Shown here one piece after another: positions 33,461 through 40,982 of a stretch of 64,000 nucleotides of DNA (positions are counted from its first letter, which is position 1; every line of letters begins with the position of its first letter). A program made the position numbers and the translations under genes. The notes under the pieces were generated by a model. That model saw only the letters and a program-made list of their open reading frames with translations, had not been told where the DNA came from and did no database searches. The stretch comes from Streptomyces sp. NBC_01689 (GTDB lineage Bacteria > Actinomycetota > Actinomycetes > Streptomycetales > Streptomycetaceae), in the NCBI RefSeq assembly GCF_036250675.1, contig NZ_CP109592.1:2418001-2482000 (forward strand), written 5' to 3'.

Positions 33461-33508
33461 AGCCGGGGCCCGCACCATGGGGTGCGGGCCCCGGCTCGCG
33501 GTCTTTTT
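33461..33508 (+). terminator. Rho-independent terminator after the cold-shock gene
   Basis: A perfect 16-bp stem (AGCCGGGGCCCGCACC / GGTGCGGGCCCCGGCT) with an ATGG loop is followed by a TTTTT run at 33504-33508. It could end the short csp transcript or attenuate read-through into the helicase. Confidence 0.85.
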
Positions 33509-33806
33509 CCGTACGGCGTCTCCGTCGGACCGCGCGTTCACATCCGCCGCGCGACGGAGACGATGCACATCCCCACCCCACGAGAATGCTCCGCACGACA
33601 CTCCGGGTACGGATTTTCCACCCTGCCCACGGAGTCCCCGGCCCTCGTCATCGGAACCGCTCCGGTTTCCCGAGCGCCGTTTTCCCTGAGCATTCTCCCG
33701 CGGAACCGCATCGGTTCCGCGCAGTCCCGGTTCGTTCTTGCGGTTCTCTGCGCTGCCTTTCGCTGCGGGAATTCCTTGATACGCGCCGCATCGAGGAAGG
33801 TTCCGC
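33509..33806. other. Leader region of the helicase gene
   Basis: No gene was seen in this ~300-bp stretch between the csp terminator and the helicase ATG. It is less GC-rich than coding DNA. A ribosome binding site (GAGGAAGG) lies just before ATG 33807. Cold-regulated helicase genes often have such leaders. Confidence 0.5.
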
Positions 33807-35339
33807 ATGAACCGCACGCGCACGAACGACCGCTACTCCCGCACCCGCGCCGAGAGGTCCGGCTCCCCGAGGACCGGCGGCCACTACGGCGCCTCGACCG
33901 CCGGCCGCTCCGGCGGACCGCGGCGGCCCGCGGGCCAGGGCCGCCGACAGAGCGCGGCGCAGGGCGAGTTCGCACCCCCGAAGACCCTCACCCCCGCCCT
34001 GCCCGCCGTCGAGTCGTTCGCCGATCTCGCCATGCCCGCGGGGCTGTTGGCGGCGCTCGGCCACGAAGGCGTGACCGTGCCCTTCCCGATCCAGGCGGCC
34101 ACCCTGCCGAACTCGCTCGCCGGCCGCGACGTGCTCGGCCGCGGACGCACCGGGTCGGGCAAGACCCTCGCCTTCGGACTCGCCCTGCTGGCCCGTACGG
34201 CCGGCCGGCGCGCCGAGCCCCGGCAGCCGCTGGCCCTGGTCCTCGTACCCACCCGTGAACTCGCCCAGCAGGTCACCGACGCGCTCACTCCTTACGCACG
34301 CGCCGTCAGGCTGCGGCTGGCCACGGTCGTCGGCGGGATGTCGATCGGCCGGCAGGCGGGCGCGCTGCGTGGCGGGGCGGAGGTCGTCGTCGCCACGCCG
34401 GGACGGCTCAAGGACCTCATCGACCGCGGCGACTGCCGTCTCGACCAGGTCGGTGTCACGGTCCTCGACGAGGCGGACCAGATGACCGACATGGGCTTCA
34501 TGCCGCAGGTCACCGCGTTGCTCGACCAAGTGCGGCCCGAGGGCCAGCGGATGCTGTTCTCCGCCACCCTGGACCGCAACGTCGACCTGCTGGTGCGCCG
34601 TTATCTGACCGACCCCGTGGTCCACTCCGTCGACCCGTCCGCGGGCGCCGTCACCACCATGGAGCACCACGTCCTCCATGTGCACGGTGCGGACAAGCAG
34701 CGGACGACGACCGAGATCGCGGCCCGCGACGGGCGGGTGATCATGTTCCTCGACACCAAGCACGCCGTGGACCGCCTGACGGATCACCTGTTGCAGAGCG
34801 GCGTCCGCGCCGCGGCGCTGCACGGGGGCAAGTCCCAGCCCCAGCGCACCCGCACCCTGGACCGGTTCAGGGCCGGCCACGTGACGGTCCTGGTGGCCAC
34901 CAACGTCGCGGCGCGCGGTATCCACGTCGACCACCTCGACCTCGTCGTGAACGTCGATCCGCCCACCGACCCGAAGGACTACCTGCACCGGGGCGGCCGC
35001 ACCGCGCGCGCGGGCGAGTCCGGCAGCGTCGTCACCCTGGTGACGCCCCAGCAGCGCCGCGACATGAGCCGCCTGATGGTCGCGGCCGGCATCACCCCGC
35101 GGACCACTCAAGTCCGTTCGGGCGAGGAGGAGTTGAGCCGCATCACGGGCGCGCAGACCCCCTCGGGCGTGCCGGTGGTCATCACCGCGCCGGCCACGGA
35201 GCGCACCCGTCGCGGCACCTCCGCACGGGGAAGCGGCTCTCCCCGGGGCCGTCGCGGCGGCTCCGGGCAGGGACAGTCCGCCGGCGCGGCGGCACGCCGT
35301 ACGGCACGACGACCGTCGGCCCTCGACCCCGCGGCCTAG
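33807..35339 (+). CDS. DEAD-box ATP-dependent RNA helicase
   Basis: A 510-residue DEAD-box helicase. A basic disordered N-terminus (~1-60) precedes the core: Q motif FADLAMPAGLLAALGHEGVTVPFPIQ (in part), motif I RTGSGKT, Ia PTRELAQQ, II LDEADQM, III SATL, and in the second RecA domain VIMFLDTKHAVDRL, VLVATNVAARGIH and motif VI HRGGRTARAG. The C-terminus is Arg/Gly/Ser-rich, a non-specific RNA-binding tail. It probably unwinds structured RNA and assists ribosome assembly or decay, together with the upstream cold-shock protein. Confidence 0.95.
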   Translation: MNRTRTNDRYSRTRAERSGSPRTGGHYGASTAGRSGGPRRPAGQGRRQSAAQGEFAPPKTLTPALPAVESFADLAMPAGLLAALGHEGVTVPFPIQAATLPNSLAGRDVLGRGRTGSGKTLAFGLALLARTAGRRAEPRQPLALVLVPTRELAQQVTDALTPYARAVRLRLATVVGGMSIGRQAGALRGGAEVVVATPGRLKDLIDRGDCRLDQVGVTVLDEADQMTDMGFMPQVTALLDQVRPEGQRMLFSATLDRNVDLLVRRYLTDPVVHSVDPSAGAVTTMEHHVLHVHGADKQRTTTEIAARDGRVIMFLDTKHAVDRLTDHLLQSGVRAAALHGGKSQPQRTRTLDRFRAGHVTVLVATNVAARGIHVDHLDLVVNVDPPTDPKDYLHRGGRTARAGESGSVVTLVTPQQRRDMSRLMVAAGITPRTTQVRSGEEELSRITGAQTPSGVPVVITAPATERTRRGTSARGSGSPRGRRGGSGQGQSAGAAARRTARRPSALDPAA

Positions 35340-35419
35340 TACGGCGACCGCGACGCGCGGCGCCGCCGGCGCCGCGCGTCGTGACGGGACAGCTCACCCC
35401 ACTTCGCAGGAGGCATCCT

Positions 35420-35752
35420 TTGACATCCGCACCGGCCCTGACACTGACGACAGCCCGGACCCGGCAACATCCCGCCGCGGCCGTCCCGACCCCGGCTCAT
35501 GCCGTGGACATGTCCGGACCCCGGGTCCTCGACGACATGACCGTCGAGGTCGCCCTGTCCGTCATGACCGGCGCGCGGGTCGGGTACCTGCTCCTGTGCG
35601 ACGGGGACGAGCGGTGCACCGGCGCGGTCACCCGCGCCCAGCTCGTCGCGGTCCGCGACAGCTCCGCCTATACGGACCGGATCCGGGTGCGGGACGTGCT
35701 CGGCGTCGGCGGGCAGGACCGCGCCGGAGGCGCCTGCGCTCCCGCCTGGTGA
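35420..35752 (+). CDS. Small single CBS-domain-like protein
   Basis: A 110-residue protein. The ~60-residue core (DDMTVEVALSVMTGARVGYLLLCDGDERCTGAVTRAQLV, quoted in part) has the pattern of one CBS motif: a helix, GYLLLCD strand, CTGAVTRAQL and RIRVRDVL. CBS motifs usually pair and bind adenosyl ligands, so a homodimer is likely. The TTG start at 35420 follows AGGAGGCATCC at ideal spacing. It sits between the helicase and SCO5918-family genes, probably in one operon. Confidence 0.75.
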   Translation: MTSAPALTLTTARTRQHPAAAVPTPAHAVDMSGPRVLDDMTVEVALSVMTGARVGYLLLCDGDERCTGAVTRAQLVAVRDSSAYTDRIRVRDVLGVGGQDRAGGACAPAW

Positions 35753-35803
35753 CCCGTCCCCTCCCGCCGGACACCCCTCGTCCCCGTTCCCCTGTGAGGT
35801 CCC

Positions 35804-36121
35804 ATGCGCTGCGTCATCGCCCGGTTCCCGTTCGACCTGTCCAAAAGCGGGGTGCTGGCCTCGATGAAGGGCGTCAAACCCGAGCCGATCACCGGCGAGT
35901 CGGTCCTGATCGGCCGTCGCCACTACCCCGTCAAGCAGGTGGGTGAGGTCATCACCCGCCAGGACCGGCGGGACTTCACCGGCGGGGAGGTCACCCGGGC
36001 CATGATCCGCCTCGGCTTCACCTGCCAGGACGGCCGCACGGCCGTCCAGGCCACGGCGGTTCTCACACCGTTGCAGAACGCGTCGGCCCTGCTCGGCAGT
36101 CCGGCCCCCCAGGGGCACTGA
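35804..36121 (+). CDS. SCO5918-family protein
   Basis: A 105-residue conserved Streptomyces protein (MRCVIARFPFDLSKSGVLAS...) with FTGGEVTRAMIRLGFTC and a basic central region. I recognise it as the SCO5918 family, which has no known function. Its consistent placement after a cold-shock protein, DEAD-box helicase and CBS-like protein suggests a role in the same RNA or cold-stress response; this is inference. Two hairpins follow the gene. Confidence 0.8.
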   Translation: MRCVIARFPFDLSKSGVLASMKGVKPEPITGESVLIGRRHYPVKQVGEVITRQDRRDFTGGEVTRAMIRLGFTCQDGRTAVQATAVLTPLQNASALLGSPAPQGH

Positions 36122-36137
36122 GGTCCCGAGGGGCACT

Positions 36138-36178
36138 GAGGTCCCGCCCCACCGGGGCTCCGAGGGGGCCGGGACCTC
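36138..36178 (+). terminator. Hairpin after the SCO5918-family gene
   Basis: GAGGTCCCG (36138-36146) pairs with CGGGACCTC (36170-36178), with an inner GCCCC/GGGGC stem. GAGGTCCCGAGGGGCACT-type sequence just upstream forms an 18-bp direct repeat with it. Confidence 0.65.
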
Positions 36179-36238
36179 ACGGCGTCGGGGACCACGCGAG
36201 TCCGCCACCGCGGACCCGCGACGGAACCCGCCGCCCGG

Positions 36239-36290
36239 ACGCACGACGAGGGCCCCACCGGCAGGTGCCGGTGGGGCCCTCGTCGTGCGT
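36239..36290. terminator. Perfect long hairpin, bidirectional terminator
   Basis: A 25-bp perfect inverted repeat (ACGCACGACGAGGGCCCC ... GGGGCCCTCGTCGTGCGT) with an AGGT loop lies between the convergent SCO5918-family and GvpU-like genes. Confidence 0.85.
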
Positions 36291-36345
36291 CACCCTCCAC
36301 ATGAGGACCATCAGGAGTCCGGGGACCGCCCTCAGGCGCGGGGTC

Positions 36346-36720
36346 TCACTGGTCGGAATAGCTGAAGTCGCCCACGGTCCAGGCGCCGACGTCCTCGATC
36401 GCGACGCGGTACATGCCGCCCGTCTCCGGGATCCCGACACTGCCCTGCAGGATGCGGGCGAGGTGGAAGTGGAGATGCGTGGGAGGCTCGCCCCGCTCCG
36501 GGCGGTGCTGGGCCCGCCCCGCGGTGAAGACGTCGGCGAACGGCCCGAGACGGTCGGAGTCCTTCAGGACCTCCGAGACACGTTCCCGCCAGACGGCCTC
36601 GGGAGCCAGCCGGCCGGTGATGACGGTTCCGCCGACGACCACGGTCAGCGACATCTGATTGCTCTGCCCGGACTCCACCATGGCGGAGATGTCCACGAGC
36701 AGCTCGTCAGGGTTCGACAT
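36346..36720 (-). CDS. GvpU-like gas vesicle accessory protein (orphan)
   Basis: A 124-residue protein resembling gas vesicle accessory protein GvpU: a short N-terminal helix, SLTVVVGGTVITGRLAPEAVW, VSEVLKDSDRLG, THLHFHLARILQGS and a C-terminal GMYRVAIEDVGAWTVGDFSYS. The same order of strands (xISLxVxGxVISGxxxS ... HLKxxxIxxG ... WRGKIxxVxGFxxGKIS) occurs in Bacillus GvpU. No other gvp gene is in the window. The assignment is by remembered pattern and the family is loosely defined, so function remains open. Start ATG complement 36718-36720. Confidence 0.65.
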   Translation of the reverse strand: MSNPDELLVDISAMVESGQSNQMSLTVVVGGTVITGRLAPEAVWRERVSEVLKDSDRLGPFADVFTAGRAQHRPERGEPPTHLHFHLARILQGSVGIPETGGMYRVAIEDVGAWTVGDFSYSDQ

Positions 36721-37205
36721 GGGAGCCGATTCTATGGGCGTTCCCGTCCCTCCGGACGCGTACGCGATGTCCCGTCACCCGTCGGCCTCGCCATGTGTGC
36801 GACACGCCGACACCAAAATCTATGCTCGCGAAAGTAGACATTGGTCGGCGGCGTGGCTAGGGTTTCTCTTGTAGACATGACCGTCACGTACACGGCCCGC
36901 AGCTCAGAGGGCCGTTGGGCGCACGAGAGCGACGCGTGACGGACACAGAGGAAGAACGGAGGAACGGACGCCATCAGGATCGCCCGGCCCGAGCACGATC
37001 AGGCCGGGTACCGCACGGCCCCAGAACGGAAGGTGGTCCCCGGTTACGCATCCTCGATCCCCGCACTCCCGTCCCTCCCGGGGCCCGGGTAGCGGAAACA
37101 GACGGTCGGCGCAGCAGTAAGGCCGACAGATGGTGTTGAATTTCCTTCGGGGCCCTGGTGCCGTACGGCGCCAGGGCCCCTCGACGCGTTGCTCAACGAG
37201 GTGAA
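36721..37205. other. Intergenic region upstream of the MerR gene
   Basis: These 485 bp hold no gene that I can support. GTAGACAT occurs twice (36833 and 36870) flanking a TAGGGT element, in the least GC-rich part, and probably marks promoters. A 32-bp hairpin (37149-37180) lies just before the MerR start and is listed separately. Confidence 0.5.
37149..37180 (+). promoter_or_regulatory. 32-bp hairpin in the MerR gene leader
   Basis: GGGGCCCTGGTGCCGT and its complement ACGGCGCCAGGGCCCC form a continuous 16-bp arm palindrome with one T/C irregularity. It ends 25 bp before the MerR ATG, so it could be a terminator/attenuator for an upstream leader transcript or an operator. Confidence 0.65.
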
Positions 37206-37544
37206 ATGACAGCAGATACTCCGCTCGGTGGCCGTCTGGACGACGACGACTACCCCGCGTACACCATGGGCCGGGCGGCCGAGATGCTCGGCACCACACC
37301 CGGCTTCCTCCGCGCCATCGGCGAGGCACGGCTGATCACGCCTCTCCGCTCGGAGGGCGGACATCGGCGGTACTCCCGTTACCAGCTGCGGATCGCCGCG
37401 CGCGCCCGCGAGCTCGTCGACAAGGGGACACCGGTCGAGGCCGCGTGCCGCATCATCATTCTCGAGGACCAGCTCGAGGAAGCACAGCGCATCAACGCCG
37501 AGTACCGCCGCTCCGCGGACAAGGGGACCGAGAACTCCGGCTGA
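37206..37544 (+). CDS. MerR/BldC-like helix-turn-helix regulator
   Basis: A 112-residue protein with a MerR-type winged helix at ~19-85: YTMGRAAEMLGTTPGFLRAIGEA, LITPLRSEGGHRRYSRYQLR and AARARELVDKGTPVEAACRI, each quoted in part. A short C-terminal coiled segment (ILEDQLEEAQRINAEYRRS) follows. There is no sensor domain, so it is DNA-binding only, as in small MerR-like developmental regulators. A stop-free start at ATG 37206 with CGAGGTGAA upstream is clear. Highly similar genes are common in Streptomyces; its regulon is unknown. Confidence 0.9.
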   Translation: MTADTPLGGRLDDDDYPAYTMGRAAEMLGTTPGFLRAIGEARLITPLRSEGGHRRYSRYQLRIAARARELVDKGTPVEAACRIIILEDQLEEAQRINAEYRRSADKGTENSG

Positions 37545-37968
37545 GCACCGAGCGGAACGGACGCCACCCGAACGGGCGACCCTGCGCCGGCGGCGTCACA
37601 CGCGTCCTCGCCGTACCCCGGCGGGAGCGGTGCGTCGAGCGTGGCGGTGAAGGGCGGTCGCCTCCGCGGCGGGGGCTCCATGAGGCTTCAGCCGAACGAT
37701 CGTCCTCATGGGCGTGAAGATGAGGCCCGGGGACACAGTTCCCTCCACCACCACATGGGAGAGAACGTCCTGGGCCCCGACGGCATTCCCCCGACGGGCT
37801 CCGGCCCGCGCCCTCGCGCACGGACCGGCGCGCCACGCGCCCCTGGACCGTCGCCCTCGCCGACAATGAGCGGCAGCCCGTGCCACCGGCGGCGTCCGGG
37901 TCCGGGCGGTACGCCGGGCCGGGACCGGTATCCACCGGATCCCGCGGGAAGAGCGACGAAGGAGCCGC
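37545..37968. other. Intergenic region, no gene recognised
   Basis: Several frames are open on both strands across these 424 bp, but none has a supported start plus Streptomyces third-position GC pattern throughout. No repeat or hairpin stands out. The AGGAGC just before 37969 is the ribosome binding site of the next gene. Confidence 0.45.
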
Positions 37969-38793
37969 GTGAAATTCGGGATCTCCACCTTCATCACCGA
38001 TCTGAGCACCCGGCCGGCCCCGCTCGGGCGGGCCGTCGAGGAGCACGGGTTCGACTCGCTGTTCATCGCCGAGCACAGTCACATCCCGGTGGAACGCCGC
38101 TCCCCCTATCCCCAGGGCGGGGACCTTCCCGAGATCTACTACCGCACCCTCGACCCCTTCGTGGCGCTGACCGCCGCGGCCACCGTCACCGAACGGCTCC
38201 TGCTGGGCACCGGAATCGCCCTGGTCTCGCAGCGCGACCCGATCCACACCGCCAAGGAAGTGGCCTCACTGGACCTGGTCTCCGACGGCCGGGCCGTGTT
38301 CGGAGTCGGTGTCGGCTGGAACCGTGAGGAGATGGCCAACCACGGCACCGATCCGGCCACCCGGGGCAGGCTGGTCGACGAGCGGCTGCGTGCCATCCTC
38401 GAACTGTGGACCAAGGAGAAGGCCGAGTTCCACGGGGAGTTCGTCGACTTCGACCCCGTCTACGCCTGGCCCAAGCCAGTCCGCAAGCCGCACCCGCCCC
38501 TCTACATCGGCGGCGGCAGGGGCGCCTTCCCCAGGATCGCCGAACTCGGTGACGCCTGGCTCGCCAACAGCCTGCCGCCGGAGGTGCTGGCACCGCAGAT
38601 CGAGGAGATGCGGGCCGCCGCCGGCCGCCCGGTCCCCGTGACGGTCTACGGTGTGCCCGCGACCCCCGAGGCGGTCGAGGCCTACGCCCGGCTGGACGTG
38701 GAACGCGTGCTGTTCTATCTGCCGTCCGACCCCGAACCGGCCGCCGTCGCACACCTGGACCAGTTCGCCGAGGTCGCCGCCCGCTTCCGCTGA
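37969..38793 (+). CDS. LLM-class F420-dependent oxidoreductase
   Basis: A 274-residue luciferase-like (LLM) TIM-barrel enzyme: KFGISTFITD start, AVEEHGFDSLFIAEHSHIP, RLLLGTGIALVSQRDPIHTAKEVASLD (in part), GVGVGWNREEMANHG and PPLYIGGG. In actinomycetes such proteins use coenzyme F420. The substrate is unknown. GTG 37969 follows AGGAGCC. It overlaps the next gene (TGATG), which encodes a PPOX-type F420 protein, so both probably work on one F420-dependent step. Confidence 0.9.
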   Translation: MKFGISTFITDLSTRPAPLGRAVEEHGFDSLFIAEHSHIPVERRSPYPQGGDLPEIYYRTLDPFVALTAAATVTERLLLGTGIALVSQRDPIHTAKEVASLDLVSDGRAVFGVGVGWNREEMANHGTDPATRGRLVDERLRAILELWTKEKAEFHGEFVDFDPVYAWPKPVRKPHPPLYIGGGRGAFPRIAELGDAWLANSLPPEVLAPQIEEMRAAAGRPVPVTVYGVPATPEAVEAYARLDVERVLFYLPSDPEPAAVAHLDQFAEVAARFR

Positions 38794-39224
38794 TGCCCGC
38801 CCTGACCGCGTCCGAGGCCCGCGAGAGGTTCGCGGCGTCCCGGGTCGCCCGCCTGGCCACCGCCGACCCCGACGGCCGCCCGCACCTGGTGCCGGTGGTC
38901 TTCGTGGTGACCGGGGACACGGTGGCCATGGCCGTCGACCACAAGCCCAAGCGGTCGACCCACCTCAAACGGCTCGCCAACATCCTCGCCAACCCCGCCG
39001 TCTCCCTGCTCGCCGACCGGTACGACGAGGACTGGGACCAGCTCTGGTGGGCCCGCGCGGACGGGCGGGCCCAGGTGCTCCCGCCCGCCGGCCGGTCCGC
39101 CGAAGCGGCCCGCTGCACGCGGCTGCTCACCGCGAAGTACTCCGCGCAGTACACCGGCCGTCCGCCGGCGGGCGAGGTGGTGGAGGTCCTCGTCACCCGC
39201 TGGACGGGGTGGCGGGCGAGCTGA
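38793..39224 (+). CDS. PPOX-class F420-dependent oxidoreductase (TIGR03668-like)
   Basis: A 143-residue split-barrel flavin/F420-binding protein: SRVARLATADPDGRPHLVPVVFV, the AVDHKPKRSTHLKRLANI loop and DWDQLWWARADGRAQV, each quoted in part. The pattern matches the TIGR03668 PPOX subgroup. ATG 38793 shares a base with the preceding stop, giving coupled translation with the LLM oxidoreductase. The substrate is unknown; no biosynthetic cluster adjoins. Confidence 0.88.
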   Translation: MPALTASEARERFAASRVARLATADPDGRPHLVPVVFVVTGDTVAMAVDHKPKRSTHLKRLANILANPAVSLLADRYDEDWDQLWWARADGRAQVLPPAGRSAEAARCTRLLTAKYSAQYTGRPPAGEVVEVLVTRWTGWRAS

Positions 39225-39443
39225 GCTGAAGCGCCCTGGCCCCGCACCCCGCACGCGTCGAGCCGCTAACGGGACACGGGGGCGCCGGATGGCCGAAGAC
39301 CCCGAGGGCCAGGGCACCGGAGGGCCGGAGGCCCCACAGCGGCATCCGCTTCCCTCAGGGGTCGACGTCCTCGCTCCTCAGGTCGGTTTCCCGGCCGCCG
39401 TGGGGCGCGGCGCCTGGCGGGGGGGGTGCCTCTATGTCTTTGG

Positions 39444-40646
39444 TCAAGCGAGGCGTGGGGTTCTGGGTTCGTAGAAGGTGCCGTCGCGGAGCATGGCGAA
39501 GAGCACGTTGATGCGTTGTCGGGCGAGCCGGAGGAGGGCTTGCGTGTGGGTCTTTCCTCTGGTGCGGCATTTGTCGTAGTAGGTGCGGGAGGCGGGATCG
39601 TGCAGAGCGGCGAACGCGGACAGGAACATCGCGCGTTTGAGCTGCCGGTTGCCGCCTCTGGGCGCGTGTTCGCCGTGGATCGAGGTCCCCGACGACTTTG
39701 TTGTCGGGGCGAGGCCGGCGTAGGAGGCCAGATGGGCGGCGGTGGGGAAGCTGGTTCCGTCGCCGACGGTGACCAGCAATGCAGCGGCGGTCCTGACGCC
39801 GACGCCGGGCAGCGACGTCAGGACCTTGGAAAGAGGGTGATCCTCCAGCAGGGCTGTGATCTGGGCTTGTGCCGCCCGTCTTTGTTCGTGAACGGCGCCG
39901 AGCGAGCGGGCCAGGGATGGGATCACGATGTCGAGGGTGCCGGTGCCCGGGACCACGACGGTCTGCTCGTCGAGTGCGTCGAAGACGTCGTCGATCAGGC
40001 GTGTCGCCATGCGCGGGGCCTTGGGCCGGATCACTTCAACAAGCTTGCGTCGCCCAGCTTTCCGCAGGGCCGCCGGAGATCCGTAGCGTTCCAGCAGCCA
40101 GGTCACGGCGCTGTGGTCCAGGCGTGGGCCGAGGACCCGCTCGAGGCTGGGGTGGAACTGGGTGAGCAGGCCGCGGATCCTGTTGGATGTGCGGGTGGCC
40201 TCGGCGGCGAGGTCCTGGTCGAAGCCGACGAGCACGGTCAGCTCGGCTGTGATCTCGTCGGTGAGTTCCAGCGAGCGCAGGGTGTGCGGCATGGTGCGGG
40301 CCGCGTCCGCAATCACCGCGGCGTCCTTCGCGTCGGTTTTCGCCTCGCCGGGGTAGAGGTCGGCGATCCGCCGCATGGCCAGGCCGGGCAGATAGGCGAC
40401 CTTGCAGCCGGTGTCCCGGGCGACCGTCAGCGGGAGGGCGCCGATGGAGGCGGGCTGGTCGACGATCACCAGGACGGTGCCGAACTTGGTCTTCAGCTTC
40501 TCGAAGACGTCCCGCAGCTTCGGTTCGGTGTTGGGCAGCTGCTTGTCGAAGACCTTCTTGCCGGCCGGGGTGAGCCCGTGCCCGTGGTGGGTGGTCTTGC
40601 CGACGTCCAAACCGAGGAAGACGTCTGTCTCGTCGCTGTCGTTCAA
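39444..40646 (-). CDS. IS110-family transposase (DEDD recombinase)
   Basis: A 400-residue IS110/IS116/IS902 transposase. The RuvC-like DEDD domain starts DVFLGLDVGKTTHH and includes VIVDQPASIGA and KTDAKDAAVIADAAR. The C-terminal Tnp_20-type domain has SLPGVGVRTAAALLVTVG and SYAGLAPTTKSSGTS with the catalytic serine region, then a KCRTRGKTHTQALL basic tail. It is full length with no frameshift, so likely active. A TTG start (complement 40644-40646) follows GGAGGACGGC; a longer frame to 40790 is possible but would run into the presumed RNA region. Confidence 0.93.
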   Translation of the reverse strand: MNDSDETDVFLGLDVGKTTHHGHGLTPAGKKVFDKQLPNTEPKLRDVFEKLKTKFGTVLVIVDQPASIGALPLTVARDTGCKVAYLPGLAMRRIADLYPGEAKTDAKDAAVIADAARTMPHTLRSLELTDEITAELTVLVGFDQDLAAEATRTSNRIRGLLTQFHPSLERVLGPRLDHSAVTWLLERYGSPAALRKAGRRKLVEVIRPKAPRMATRLIDDVFDALDEQTVVVPGTGTLDIVIPSLARSLGAVHEQRRAAQAQITALLEDHPLSKVLTSLPGVGVRTAAALLVTVGDGTSFPTAAHLASYAGLAPTTKSSGTSIHGEHAPRGGNRQLKRAMFLSAFAALHDPASRTYYDKCRTRGKTHTQALLRLARQRINVLFAMLRDGTFYEPRTPRLA

Positions 40647-40800
40647 GCCGTCCTCCCGAACGGATGTCGTGTGTGCTGGCCGGGGCGTTGGCGTCGTGCG
40701 CGCATCCACGTTATGCAGACCTGCCGCCCGCGAACTGCCCGGCATTGCGCCGGACCGGACGGTGGCCGGACCTCTGATCAGCGTCTCCAACGGCGCCTCT

Positions 40801-40865
40801 CGGGCCCGGTGGCACCACCCCCCAGGTCATCGGTTCGACAGGGGGGAACAGCCATGCCGGGCCCG
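40801..40865 (-). ncRNA. Candidate IS110 bridge RNA stem-loop segment
   Basis: CGGGCCCGG (40801-40809) pairs with CCGGGCCCG (40857-40865), and inside it CCCCCC (40818-40823) can pair with GGGGGG (40841-40846), leaving a 17-nt loop. This lies ~155 bp upstream of the transposase start, inside the element, where IS110 bridge RNAs are encoded. Read on the minus strand it contains GGGGGGTGGT, identical to the junction at 40908-40917. The true RNA ends are not known. Confidence 0.5.
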
Positions 40866-40982
40866 GAGGCCAGCGGCCCTCTTGCAGGACCGCGGAAAAC
40901 ATAACGGGGGGGGTGGTCATGCCCCGTGCGCGCGGGCCGAGTCCGTCAGGCGCCAAGTTCCTCGCACCGCAGGGCGAACAGG

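Larger units (their letters stand above)
39419..40915 (-). mobile_element. IS110-family insertion sequence
   Basis: A ~1.5-kb element with one DEDD transposase gene on the minus strand and about 260 bp of non-coding DNA upstream of it. GGGGGGGGTG occurs at both ends (39419-39428 and 40906-40915), 1,487 bp apart, which I take as the shared core at the two junctions; the exact bases are ambiguous within the G run. There are no long terminal inverted repeats, as expected for the IS110 group. The non-coding end before the transposase contains a structured segment (40801-40865), the usual position of the bridge RNA. Confidence 0.8.

Noticed and set aside
37640..37800. Minus-strand fragment (SHVVVEGTVSPGLIFTPMRT) that looks like part of an enzyme
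   Set aside because: It is short, lacks flanking conserved sequence and cannot be tied to a family from memory.
39289..39428. Possible gene start (MAEDPEGQGTGGPEAPQ) cut by the IS110 insertion
   Set aside because: Joining it across the reconstructed empty site gives no coherent protein, and no family is recognised. It is probably non-coding.
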